Assembly (NCBI GenBank): GCA_045536305.1
Contig: JAZSNH010000017.1
Coordinates: 1-53,177 of the forward strand
Direction of reading: 5' to 3'
Length of the DNA stretch: 53,177 bases
From: JAISGQ01 sp045536305
GTDB lineage: Bacteria; Bacillota; Clostridia; Oscillospirales; Acutalibacteraceae
Positions 7,949 through 15,995 of this stretch are shown here, one piece after another (the stretch's first letter is position 1; each line of letters opens with the position of its first letter). Position numbers and translations under genes: made by a program. The notes beneath the pieces were generated by a model. The model saw nothing but the letters and a program-made list of their open reading frames with translations. It was not told where the DNA came from and did not search any database.

Positions 7949-9133
7949 TCAGTTTTTGTACACTGTGTGGTGAGCAATACCAAACATTTCTCTGAACCAG
8001 TAATACATTGTAAGATACCACGGTGTCTCACATGAGAGTGCATATGATGTTACTCCGAGTTCTCTGCATACAATATTTGCTCTCAGTTGATGAAATCTGT
8101 CGGTTACAATATAAAATGTTGTATAATAATTATTTTTTTCTGCGACCTCAATGGAATATTTTATGTTTTCTCTGGTACTGTGTGATTCATCCTCAATTTT
8201 GATCCGACTTGCTGAGACTCCTTTTTTTATAAGATACTGCTTCATCACGACCGATTCAGGCACATCCTCATCGCTTCCCATTCCGCCCGAGACAATACAG
8301 TTTACTCCCGGGTGTGTAAGAAGATAATCTGCAGCCTTGTCAAGACGCCCTCTTAACATTTTACTCGGTTTATCTCCGTATACTCTGCAACCAAGAACAA
8401 CAACTGTAAGGTCGTTGTTGTATGACGGTGCGATATTATTTGATGCAGATATCATGTGACCTGACACAAATGCAAATGCAGCTGCTCCTATCATTACAAT
8501 CACAGCAATTAAGAACCATAATAATTTCCAAGGCCTGCTTTTTACAGATGCAATAAAATCCCACGCACCAACTGTAAACAGCACGAACAATCCAATGCAC
8601 AGCGGTGCATATAAACCAATTCCGAATATGCCTTTTACAAGCGGCAAAAGTGACCATAAACAGAAAATCAAAGATAAAACAACAAGACTCTTTCGGATAA
8701 AGCTCATTTTTGGAAAAGGGGTAAATAATCTGCGCTTATTATTTTCCGCATCAACCGACTTTGTTTTAATCGGTTTATCGGCTGTTATATTTTCTTCCTT
8801 GGTTTTTTCTGTTTTATTTTCAATGATTTCATCGTTATTTTTTTCTGTTGTTTTCCGTGGAGCCTCTTCCCTTTTTTCCTCTATGGTAATAAAAACGATT
8901 GGTTCGTTTTCCGTCTTTCTATTCTCCTCGTCCTTAACTGATATGACTGCATCTTCTTTTTCTTTATTCTCCGCTGTTTCAAGCTCCAGCGCTTGCGGAA
9001 GCAGTGTCTCAAGAACATCGGGAGATTCGGAAGATTTTTCCGTTTTTGGCGAAACGCACGAGTTTTCACTCGTGCGTTTTACTCTTACCTTGACAGTTTT
9101 AATTACGGGCCTTTTTTCTTGATTTATACTCAC
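7949..9133 (-). CDS. YdcF-like membrane protein (DUF218) with long charged N-terminus
   Basis: The C-terminal half (residues about 240-394) is a DUF218/YdcF-SanA domain: VVVLGCRVYGDKPSKMLRGR, IVSGGMGSDEDVPES, IKIEDESHSTRENI, IVTDRFHQLRA. Relatives such as SanA and ElyC act in envelope assembly, but the reaction is unknown. Before it lie three hydrophobic segments (about residues 146-165, 172-192, 203-227). The first 140 residues are very rich in Lys and Glu, probably disordered, and absent from typical family members. The start is GTG with an AAAGGGGG site. mscS is 24 bases upstream on the same strand, so the two are probably co-transcribed. Confidence 0.8.
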   Translation of the reverse strand: MSINQEKRPVIKTVKVRVKRTSENSCVSPKTEKSSESPDVLETLLPQALELETAENKEKEDAVISVKDEENRKTENEPIVFITIEEKREEAPRKTTEKNNDEIIENKTEKTKEENITADKPIKTKSVDAENNKRRLFTPFPKMSFIRKSLVVLSLIFCLWSLLPLVKGIFGIGLYAPLCIGLFVLFTVGAWDFIASVKSRPWKLLWFLIAVIVMIGAAAFAFVSGHMISASNNIAPSYNNDLTVVVLGCRVYGDKPSKMLRGRLDKAADYLLTHPGVNCIVSGGMGSDEDVPESVVMKQYLIKKGVSASRIKIEDESHSTRENIKYSIEVAEKNNYYTTFYIVTDRFHQLRANIVCRELGVTSYALSCETPWYLTMYYWFREMFGIAHHTVYKN

Positions 9134-9157
9134 AGAACAAGCCCCCTTTCAAAGTTT

Positions 9158-10006
9158 TCAGTTCTTAATTTTAACATCAAGCTGATTGAACGGTATCTCA
9201 ATACCGTTTGCATCAAAAGCTTCCTTTACCTTTTCGTTAAGATCAAATTTAGCAGCTGTATAGTCTACCGAATTTATCCATCCGCGTACTTCATATATAA
9301 CTGCACTGTCCGAAAACTCTGCAACACCAATTATAGTTTCATGCTCAGCATCGCTTACTATGTACGGGTTGTTTGCATATACATCATTCAATACTGCCTT
9401 GACAGCCTTTGCATCCACACCGTACGGTGCAGGATAAAAAGAATCAAGTCTTCTGATTTTTTCACTGGTATGGTTGATGAGCTTGTTCTCTGTAAGCTTT
9501 GAATTAGGAAATACAACATGCTTATTGTCAACGGTCTTGAGGGTTGTAAACATAAGCTCAATGCTTACAACTGTTCCTGTACTTCCCTCAACCTCAATAA
9601 AATCACCCGTTACAAAGGGCTTATTAAAGAGAATAAATATACCGCTTGCGAAATTTGACAATGTATCCTTTAATGCAAGACCGGCTGTGATACCTGCGGC
9701 ACCGAGTGCAGCAATAACAGATGTAATGTTGATTCCGAGCTGTGCTATTGCAGATACAACAACAATAAGCAACAGGAATGTCTTAATAACAGAATAAATA
9801 AAGCTTACAACGCCTTTTTCAACCTTGCTCTTGCCCAAAGCTTTGCGAATACCCTTTGAAATAACCGCCGAAAGCCACCAACCAATTATCATTATTGCGA
9901 CTGCACCTATAATATTGGGACCTTTTAATTTCAGCCATTCCCAAATGTCAATTCCAAGCCTTGTGAAAAAATCGCCGACAGTAACCAAAATTTTCTCAAA
10001 GTCCAT
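9158..10006 (-). CDS. mscS: Small-conductance mechanosensitive ion channel, MscS family
   Basis: A 282-residue inner-membrane channel that opens under membrane tension and releases solutes on osmotic downshock. Three membrane segments occupy about residues 25-50, 65-90 and 95-125. The third has the Gly/Ala-rich pore helix pattern (VIAALGAAGITAGLALKDTL). SNFASGIFILFNKPF and GDFIEVEGSTGTVVSIELMFT mark the start of the cytoplasmic beta domain. Length matches E. coli MscS (286). ATG has an AAGGAGA site. The gene lies between the M18 aminopeptidase (24-base gap) and the YdcF-like gene. Confidence 0.93.
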   Translation of the reverse strand: MDFEKILVTVGDFFTRLGIDIWEWLKLKGPNIIGAVAIMIIGWWLSAVISKGIRKALGKSKVEKGVVSFIYSVIKTFLLLIVVVSAIAQLGINITSVIAALGAAGITAGLALKDTLSNFASGIFILFNKPFVTGDFIEVEGSTGTVVSIELMFTTLKTVDNKHVVFPNSKLTENKLINHTSEKIRRLDSFYPAPYGVDAKAVKAVLNDVYANNPYIVSDAEHETIIGVAEFSDSAVIYEVRGWINSVDYTAAKFDLNEKVKEAFDANGIEIPFNQLDVKIKN

Positions 10007-10030
10007 AAATCTTTCTCCTTTATTTTTATT

Positions 10031-11428
10031 TTACTTTATAAAGCTTTTAAATGCTTTAAATGCCATATAAACATCAAATTTTGAAATCACCTCATACGGT
10101 GCATGCATAGAAAGCACAGGAACTCCGATATCAACAACATCAACATCATAGGATGCGATGAACTTTGCAACAGTTCCTCCACCTCCCTGATCAACCTTGC
10201 CAAGCTCTCCTGTTTGCCATATTACATCGCTGCTGTCAAACAGGTTCCTGCATTCTGCAACAAATTCAGCAGAAGCATCGTTCGATCCACCCTTGCCTCT
10301 TGAGCCGGTGTACTTTGTAAGGCAAACACCTCTGCCGAGGAAACAGGAATTTCTGCGTTCAAAGGCATCGGGGAAGGTCGGATCATACGCCGCATTAACA
10401 TCGGCCGAAAGGCATTTTGATTCTGAAAGAGCAGCTCTTCCGCTGCCGCCCTGCATTTCTGCCAGATCAGCAACAAAATTGGCGAGATATCTGGAATTAA
10501 GACCGGTGTTGCCTTCACTGCCGATCTCTTCCTTATCCGCCAGGCACACGACAGCAGTATATTCGGGAATCTCGATTGCTGTTATTGCGGCCAATGCAGG
10601 ATATGCACACACCTTGTCATCATGACCGTATGCACCTATCATAGAACGGTCAAAGCCCACATCTCTGGCACGCGCTGCAGGCACAGCCTGCAGTTCGGCA
10701 GACCAAAAATCTGCTTCTACAATGCCATATCGTTCATTCAGAATTTTAATTATATTAAGCTTAACAAGCTCACTTCCGGAATCACTTTTAAGCGGTCTGC
10801 TGCCAATAAGAATATTAAGCTCCTCGCCTCTGATGCCTTCTGCGAGAGTTCTTTTGCTCTGATCCGCAGCAAGATGAGGAAGCAGGTCTGTAATGCAGAA
10901 GCAGGGATCACTTTCATCTTCGCCGATGCATACATCGATAACCGAGCCGTCCTTTAAGCAAACAACACCATGAAGCGCAAGAGGTATGGCTGTCCACTGA
11001 TATTTTCTCACACCGCCATAATAATGTGTTTTAAAAAGAGCAAGCTCTTCGGCTTCATAGAGAGGAGCAGGCTTGAGATCAAGTCTCGGAGAATCGATAT
11101 GCGCTGCAAGGATTCGCGTTCCTTCCACAACGCTTTTCTTGCCGATTACAGCAAAAGTTACTGCCTTTCCCCTGTTATTAACATAAACTTTATCGCCTGC
11201 GATATATTTTGCATTTCTGTCAAAAGGCTTAAATCCTGCTTTTTCGGCGATTTCTATTGCTGCAGTAACTGCCTCTCTCTCTGTTTTTGAGGCATCAAGA
11301 TATTTTTTATATCCTACACAAAATTTTTCAGCTTCGTCAAAAACAGCTTCATCAACCTTCTGCTGAGGATTTTTCTTTGAGTTAAGCAATTCTTCTGCAA
11401 GAATTTCAGCTTTGCTTTTTTCGCTCAT
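10031..11428 (-). CDS. M18 family aspartyl aminopeptidase
   Basis: Zinc aminopeptidase of the aspartyl/yeast Ape1 type; it removes N-terminal residues from peptides in the cytosol, usually as a large tetrahedral oligomer. Metal and catalytic motifs: LAAHIDSPRLDLKP, CLADKEEIGSEGN, SADVNAAYDP and GVPVLSMHAPYEV near the C-terminus. 465 residues is normal for the family. I use ATG 11428 instead of GTG 11437 because AAGGG lies 8 bases before that ATG. It starts one base after the stop of the lytic transglycosylase gene, so translation is probably coupled. Confidence 0.93.
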   Translation of the reverse strand: MSEKSKAEILAEELLNSKKNPQQKVDEAVFDEAEKFCVGYKKYLDASKTEREAVTAAIEIAEKAGFKPFDRNAKYIAGDKVYVNNRGKAVTFAVIGKKSVVEGTRILAAHIDSPRLDLKPAPLYEAEELALFKTHYYGGVRKYQWTAIPLALHGVVCLKDGSVIDVCIGEDESDPCFCITDLLPHLAADQSKRTLAEGIRGEELNILIGSRPLKSDSGSELVKLNIIKILNERYGIVEADFWSAELQAVPAARARDVGFDRSMIGAYGHDDKVCAYPALAAITAIEIPEYTAVVCLADKEEIGSEGNTGLNSRYLANFVADLAEMQGGSGRAALSESKCLSADVNAAYDPTFPDAFERRNSCFLGRGVCLTKYTGSRGKGGSNDASAEFVAECRNLFDSSDVIWQTGELGKVDQGGGGTVAKFIASYDVDVVDIGVPVLSMHAPYEVISKFDVYMAFKAFKSFIK

Positions 11429-11429
11429 T

Positions 11430-12008
11430 TTAATCACCCTTATTATATAATTTATTGTATTTTTTTATATTTCTTGTCACTTTGGAAACATAATGCGCCG
11501 TAGTTCTGGATGGTATCTCCGATATTGTTTTTCCGTCATGTGAAACCGACTCGTCAAGAAGCCATTCATTGACTCTTCCTCTTCCCGCATGATAAGCGGC
11601 AATAACAAGCTTTCTGTCATTAAATTCTTCCTCTAAAAGAGAAAGAAAAAACACACCGTATTTGATATTTATTTCAGGATCGTAAAGTTTATCATGGCTC
11701 AACTTTTCCCCTGAACCCATTTTTATCTGAAGCCAATCAAAGGTTTCGGGCATTATCTGCATCAAGCCAATGGCACCTGCATTTGAAAAAGCATTCTTAT
11801 CAAAAGAACTTTCCGTCTTAATAATCGCATATATCAAGGTTTCATCGATATTATATTCTTTGGAATAACGCTCGACAAATTCAGAATAATTCTTCGGATA
11901 GATCTTTTTTTCAATTTTCGGAGCGAATACTGATATCAGTATTATTATAACAGCTATAATTACAAGAAATGTAAACAATTTAAATATTTTTTTGCTTTCA
12001 ATTACCAT
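11430..12008 (-). CDS. Membrane-anchored lytic transglycosylase (SLT domain)
   Basis: A 192-residue protein with one N-terminal membrane segment (about residues 9-29) and an extracellular lysozyme-like SLT domain that would cleave the glycan strands of peptidoglycan without hydrolysis. The catalytic Glu is in AIIKTESSFDKNAFS, followed by GAIGLMQIMPETFDW and the AYHAGRGRVNEWL motif. Similar in size to B. subtilis YjbJ/CwlQ-type SLT proteins. Its ATG overlaps the coaE stop by 1 base (TAATG). It sits in a housekeeping operon and so is probably a constitutive wall-turnover enzyme. Confidence 0.9.
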   Translation of the reverse strand: MVIESKKIFKLFTFLVIIAVIIILISVFAPKIEKKIYPKNYSEFVERYSKEYNIDETLIYAIIKTESSFDKNAFSNAGAIGLMQIMPETFDWLQIKMGSGEKLSHDKLYDPEINIKYGVFFLSLLEEEFNDRKLVIAAYHAGRGRVNEWLLDESVSHDGKTISEIPSRTTAHYVSKVTRNIKKYNKLYNKGD

Positions 12009-12601
12009 TATTTCACCGTCAGTTCATCAAGAAGCTTTTTCGCTTTGCTTTCAAGCATGGCAAAATCGGAATCATTAACAAGTATATAATCTGCATTCTC
12101 TTTATAAAATTCATCATCATGCTGGCGTCGCAATCTGATGTATGCATCTTCCTTTGTGATCTTGTCACGTTTGACTATTCTTCCGATTCGTTTTTCCTCA
12201 GGTGCCGTTACAGCAACTATAACATCGCATATACTGTCCATGCCCGCTTCAAAAAGCAGCGGTGCATCTATTACTATTTTTTCATGCTCTTCACATGTAT
12301 CAATGATGTCCAAACTCATTTTTATTATGGCAGGATGAGACAAAAGATTAAGCACAGCCGTGGAAATCGGTGAAGAAAACGCTCTTTTTGCAAGCAAATG
12401 CCTGTCAAGCAATCCATCTTTACAGATATTCTTTTCACCAAAAACACGAATTATGGAATTTAAATAAGGCAAATTGGGGTCGGTTACTCGCCTCGCCAAC
12501 AGATCGGTGTCTATATATACGTATCCATACCTCTCAAATATAGACCTCAGCGAACTTTTACCCGATCCTGTTCCGCCCGTTAATCCTACCACAAACGGCA
12601 T
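12008..12601 (-). CDS. coaE: Dephospho-CoA kinase
   Basis: Phosphorylates dephospho-CoA at the ribose 3'-OH, the last step of coenzyme A synthesis. The P-loop GLTGGTGSGKS is at residues 6-16; DTDLLARRVTDPN and IVIDAPLLFEAGMDSICD match the CoA-domain and lid motifs. An upstream in-frame ATG at 12697 would add 32 residues without homology. I take ATG 12601, which has a GGAGGGTG ribosome site and gives 197 residues, the usual length. There are 14 bases to the upstream Sua5-type gene and a 1-base overlap with the transglycosylase. Confidence 0.95.
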   Translation of the reverse strand: MPFVVGLTGGTGSGKSSLRSIFERYGYVYIDTDLLARRVTDPNLPYLNSIIRVFGEKNICKDGLLDRHLLAKRAFSSPISTAVLNLLSHPAIIKMSLDIIDTCEEHEKIVIDAPLLFEAGMDSICDVIVAVTAPEEKRIGRIVKRDKITKEDAYIRLRRQHDDEFYKENADYILVNDSDFAMLESKAKKLLDELTVK

Positions 12602-12615
12602 ATTGCACCCTCCGA

Positions 12616-13632
12616 TCAGAGTGTAATTATTCTGAACCCGGCGGCACGAAGCAGCCGATTCAATACAGCAAGTCCAACACCGTCGGAAGACGGACATCTG
12701 GCAAATACTCTTTTTGCCCCAAGTTCATCAAGCTCTCTCAATGCCGAAAAAAGCTTATGAGACTGCGAAAGGGCATCATCTGCTGAACCGTAAGTAACAA
12801 ACGGAATATCAAACAGCTTTTCTTCTCCCTCAAAGCACAGAACAAAATCACCGTTTTCGTGATTTTCGTTAATATAATTTATTACCGAATCCAATGCTCC
12901 GTCAAGAATAATCACTTCTGCCTCCGGGGAATAATGCTTATATTTCATCCCCGGTGATGCAGGCTTTTCGTTTCCCGAAAGCTCATTCAGCACAGCATCT
13001 GCAATATTAACCTTACCTATAGCATTTTCAAGCTGTTCAAGAGTTACTGCACCCGGACGAAGCAGCATGGGAATTTCAGTCGCAAGTGTTATAACCGTTG
13101 ACTCAAGCCCAACTTCACATTCTCCTCCGTCAATGATAAGGGGTATTCTTCCATCCATATCCTTGAACACATGCTGTGCAGTCGTTGGACTCGGACTCCC
13201 AGAACGGTTTGCAGATGGTGCAGCAAGAGGTTTTCCGGCAGACGCTATGATCGCCCTTGCAATTTCATCTGACGGAAATCTTATCCCTACCGTATCAAGT
13301 CCGCAAGTGACTTCATCCGGAATTTCATGTTGTTTCGGGAGTATCATTGTAAGTGGTCCCGGCCAGAATTTTTCTGCCAGTTTCTTTGCCTTATCAGGAA
13401 AAGCTCTGGCAAGCAATTTTACTTGACACACATCAGAAATGTGAACAATAAGCGGATTATCCTGAGGTCTGCCTTTTGCTTCGAAAATTTTAGCCACAGC
13501 CGTACCATTGAATGCATCGGCAGCCAGTCCATAAACTGTTTCCGTCGGCATAGCGATAACCTGACCGCTCAAAATCATTTCTCCTGCAAGTTTAACAGAT
13601 TCCTCTGAAGCTGTTAACAGTTTAGTATCCAT
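12616..13632 (-). CDS. L-threonylcarbamoyladenylate synthase (Sua5 type)
   Basis: Makes threonylcarbamoyl-AMP from threonine, bicarbonate and ATP for the t6A37 modification of ANN-decoding tRNAs. Residues 1-205 are the YrdC/Sua5 catalytic domain (AMPTETVYGLAADAFN, KGRPQDNPLIVHI, PLAAPSANRSGSPSPT). About 130 further residues form the Sua5-specific C-terminal domain, with PGMKYKHYSPEAEV linking the two. At 338 residues it is therefore Sua5/YwlC rather than the short TsaC form. Its ATG overlaps the prfA stop by one base. trmO, which methylates t6A, lies about 8 kb away on the same strand. Confidence 0.94.
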   Translation of the reverse strand: MDTKLLTASEESVKLAGEMILSGQVIAMPTETVYGLAADAFNGTAVAKIFEAKGRPQDNPLIVHISDVCQVKLLARAFPDKAKKLAEKFWPGPLTMILPKQHEIPDEVTCGLDTVGIRFPSDEIARAIIASAGKPLAAPSANRSGSPSPTTAQHVFKDMDGRIPLIIDGGECEVGLESTVITLATEIPMLLRPGAVTLEQLENAIGKVNIADAVLNELSGNEKPASPGMKYKHYSPEAEVIILDGALDSVINYINENHENGDFVLCFEGEEKLFDIPFVTYGSADDALSQSHKLFSALRELDELGAKRVFARCPSSDGVGLAVLNRLLRAAGFRIITL

Positions 13633-14729
13633 TACTGCTGTATGTCCTTTCCGCTGTTTTCCATGGACGCCTTGAGCAATTCTGCGCGCTCTGCTGTTAT
13701 GAGAGAATCTATAACCTCATCGAGATCACCGTTCAGTATTGCGTCAAGCCTGTATAATGTCAAACCGATTCTATGGTCTGTAAGTCTTCCCTGCGGATAG
13801 TTGTAGGTCCTGATACGCTCAGAACGGTCGCCTGTGCCGACCTGCGCCTTTCTTTCAGCCGCTATTTTACTATTCTGCTCTTCCATCTTGATCTCATAAA
13901 TTCTTGAGCGCAGTATTTTCATCGCACGGTCTTTATTTTTGTGCTGACTTCGCTCATCCTGACACTCTACAACTACTCCTGTGGGTATGTGAGTGATTCT
14001 TATTGCAGACTCTGTTTTATTTATATGCTGTCCGCCTGCACCGCTTGCACGGAAATAATCTATTTTAAGATCAGCGGTATTGATATCAACATCGACATCA
14101 TTAACTTCGGGCAAAACGGCAACTGTAACTGTTGATGTATGTATTCTGCCCTGTGTTTCTGTTTCAGGAACTCGCTGTACTCTGTGAACACCGCTTTCAA
14201 ATTTGAGTTTTGAATAAGCGCCATCACCGTTTATCATAAAGCTGATTTCCTTATAGCCTCCAAGCTCTGTGTCGTTTGCATTCATTACCTCAGTTTTCCA
14301 GCCTACTCTTTCTGCATACATCGAATACATTCTGAAAAGACTTCCCGCAAAAAGTGCGGCTTCTTCACCGCCTGCGCCGCCGCGAATTTCAACTATAACA
14401 TTTTTATCGTCATTAGGGTCTTTCGGAAGCAGAAGTATTTTAAGCTCATCTGACAAGCGTTCAATATCAGCTTTTGCATTTGAAAGCTCTTCTTCCACCA
14501 TTTCTCGAAATTCCTTTTCAAGACCGCCCATTTCAAGCATATCTCTTGCTTCGCTCTCAGTTTCGCATGCTTTTGTATATTCTCTGTATTTTTCAACAAT
14601 AGGCGCAAGAGACTTATGTTCTTTCATAATATCTCTGTACATTGCCTGATCGTTTACAATTTCCGGATCAAACATTTTCTGTTCGAGCTCAACAAAACGT
14701 GCCTCTGCACCTGATAGCCTCTTAAACAT
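13632..14729 (-). CDS. prfA: Peptide chain release factor 1
   Basis: Releases the finished protein at UAA and UAG codons in the ribosomal A site. The catalytic GGQ loop is in RASGAGGQHINKTESAIR, followed by the class-I domain HIPTGVVVECQDERSQHKNK. 365 residues is the usual length. A PAT/PVT-like tripeptide for stop recognition is not obvious to me in the N-terminal half, but the GGQ region and overall similarity place it as RF1, as does the linked t6A gene order common in Firmicutes. It overlaps DUF951 by 8 bases upstream and the Sua5 gene by 1 base downstream. prmC, its usual methylase partner, is not in this operon. Confidence 0.94.
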   Translation of the reverse strand: MFKRLSGAEARFVELEQKMFDPEIVNDQAMYRDIMKEHKSLAPIVEKYREYTKACETESEARDMLEMGGLEKEFREMVEEELSNAKADIERLSDELKILLLPKDPNDDKNVIVEIRGGAGGEEAALFAGSLFRMYSMYAERVGWKTEVMNANDTELGGYKEISFMINGDGAYSKLKFESGVHRVQRVPETETQGRIHTSTVTVAVLPEVNDVDVDINTADLKIDYFRASGAGGQHINKTESAIRITHIPTGVVVECQDERSQHKNKDRAMKILRSRIYEIKMEEQNSKIAAERKAQVGTGDRSERIRTYNYPQGRLTDHRIGLTLYRLDAILNGDLDEVIDSLITAERAELLKASMENSGKDIQQ

Positions 14730-14934
14730 CAGTATCTTTCCTTTCGGTATCCTCCTGCGGTCTTATAAGCTTTTTAATGCTCTTCTCTATAGTTTTTCGA
14801 GGTGCCATTATTTCATGACCGCATCTGCTGCATTTTATTTTAAAATCCATTCCAACCCGCAATACAGTAAACTGTGCATTGCCGCATGGGTGTTTCTTTT
14901 TTAATTCTATTATATCATTAGGACGTACATCCAT
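14722..14934 (-). CDS. DUF951 family protein
   Basis: A 70-residue protein of unknown function found across Firmicutes. It has the typical start VRPNDIIELKKKHPCGNAQF and a CSRCGHEIMAPR knuckle; the Cys residues suggest one structural zinc. The DNA around the ATG shows only a weak GGTGA ribosome site. The 3' end overlaps prfA, so it probably leads that operon together with the phosphoesterase 36 bases upstream. Homologues are often found near translation or chromosome-segregation genes; this context gives no clear role. Confidence 0.85.
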   Translation of the reverse strand: MDVRPNDIIELKKKHPCGNAQFTVLRVGMDFKIKCSRCGHEIMAPRKTIEKSIKKLIRPQEDTERKDTDV

Positions 14935-14970
14935 AATTTATCACCATTATATTATATTGCCGCTATCCTT

Positions 14971-15660
14971 TCAAGCATTCTCAACCAATGCAGGAGCAAA
15001 TGAATTACCGTCACAGGAAACCAATCTGAATTTTATCCCGTAATGTTCACCTGTTATTGCTTTTCCGATCGACGCACCATGCAGGTGTCCGTAATAGCAG
15101 CGCTTTATATCGTATTCCTTCAAAGTATCTAAAATCGGCTCACAGATATAATCGCCGAAAACAGGCGGATAATGAAGAAACACCACCGGTTCTGCTCCTA
15201 ACCTTATCCCTTCCTCAACAGACTTTTTGAGCCTTCCGACTTCACGATTTAATATTTTTATTTCTGATGAGGGGCAGTCATAACTCCAGCCTCTTGTTCC
15301 GCATATCGCAATGTTTCCCGCTTTATAGGCATTGTTATTGAGGATATGAAGTGTTGAAAAACAGTTTTTCAAAATGTACTCTTCCATTTTTTTTACTGTT
15401 CCCCACCAGTAATCGTGATTACCTTTTATTATTATCTTTTTTCCGGGAAGGGAATTTATAAAAGCAAAATCCTCCGCAGTGTCTTCGAGCTTCATTGCCC
15501 AGGATAAATCCCCGACAAGAACAACGGTATCATCTTCTTCGACAAGATTTTGCCAGTTTGTTTTTATTCTGTCTAAATGGTTGTCCCAACCGCGGAATAT
15601 TTCCATTGGCTTATTTCCGCCAATTGAAAGATGAAGATCTCCAATTGTCCATACAGACAT
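14971..15660 (-). CDS. Calcineurin-like metallophosphoesterase
   Basis: Predicted cytosolic phosphoesterase with two-metal motifs: TIGDLHLSIGG near the N-terminus, VLVGDLSWAM, IIIKGNHDYWWG, FLHYPPVF and YYGHLHGASIG. The family is annotated only as YkuE/metallophosphoesterase, and the substrate is unknown. I start at ATG 15660, which has an AAAGGAGG site 9 bases upstream, and not at 15720, where 20 extra residues lack family similarity. 229 residues results. It is divergent from the DUF1540 gene and may lead the minus-strand operon that contains prfA and coaE. Confidence 0.87.
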   Translation of the reverse strand: MSVWTIGDLHLSIGGNKPMEIFRGWDNHLDRIKTNWQNLVEEDDTVVLVGDLSWAMKLEDTAEDFAFINSLPGKKIIIKGNHDYWWGTVKKMEEYILKNCFSTLHILNNNAYKAGNIAICGTRGWSYDCPSSEIKILNREVGRLKKSVEEGIRLGAEPVVFLHYPPVFGDYICEPILDTLKEYDIKRCYYGHLHGASIGKAITGEHYGIKFRLVSCDGNSFAPALVENA

Positions 15661-15752
15661 TTCCGCGGCCTCCTTTACGAATAAACACATTTTTTTGTGT
15701 AATAATAAACACGCGGACATACCGCGAAAAATGAAAAGGTCAGGTGTAAAAC

Positions 15753-15938
15753 ATGTCTAACACTAACAGCTGCGGCTCTGAAAACTGCCGCGAGAGAATC
15801 AACCATATCAAATGTGACGTCACTAACTGCACCTATCACGACGGCAAGGATTGCTGCCACGCTGATATGATCGAGGTCGGTCCCAATTTTGCTGTAAGCG
15901 ACAATGACACAAAATGCTCTACCTTTAAAGCAAAATAA
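15753..15938 (+). CDS. DUF1540 small Cys-rich protein
   Basis: A 61-residue protein with the DUF1540 pattern IKCDVTNCTYHDGKDCCHAD, then IEVGPNF and TKCSTFKAK. The four conserved Cys probably hold a metal. Members occur in one or more copies in Clostridia, with no known function. AGGTG lies 6-7 bases before the ATG. In the short leader, CGCGG (15713-15717) can pair with CCGCG (15722-15726). It is a monocistronic plus-strand gene within a minus-strand region and ends at a shared terminator. Confidence 0.85.
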   Translation: MSNTNSCGSENCRERINHIKCDVTNCTYHDGKDCCHADMIEVGPNFAVSDNDTKCSTFKAK

Positions 15939-15950
15939 GGAAACCATTGC

Positions 15951-15995
15951 AAAAAGCCCGGAGCAAGACCCGCTCTCGCACCGGGCTTTTTAATT
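15951..15995. terminator. Bidirectional terminator between DUF1540 and thrC
   Basis: AAAAAGCCCGG (15951-15961) pairs with CCGGGCTTTTT (15981-15991), with a smaller GAGC/GCTC stem inside the loop. A and T runs on both sides let it stop the convergent DUF1540 and thrC transcripts. Confidence 0.9.

Noticed and set aside
12602..12697. 32-residue N-terminal extension of coaE
   Set aside because: It overlaps the end of the Sua5-type gene, is Cys-rich and unlike the family, and ATG 12601 has its own GGAGGG site.
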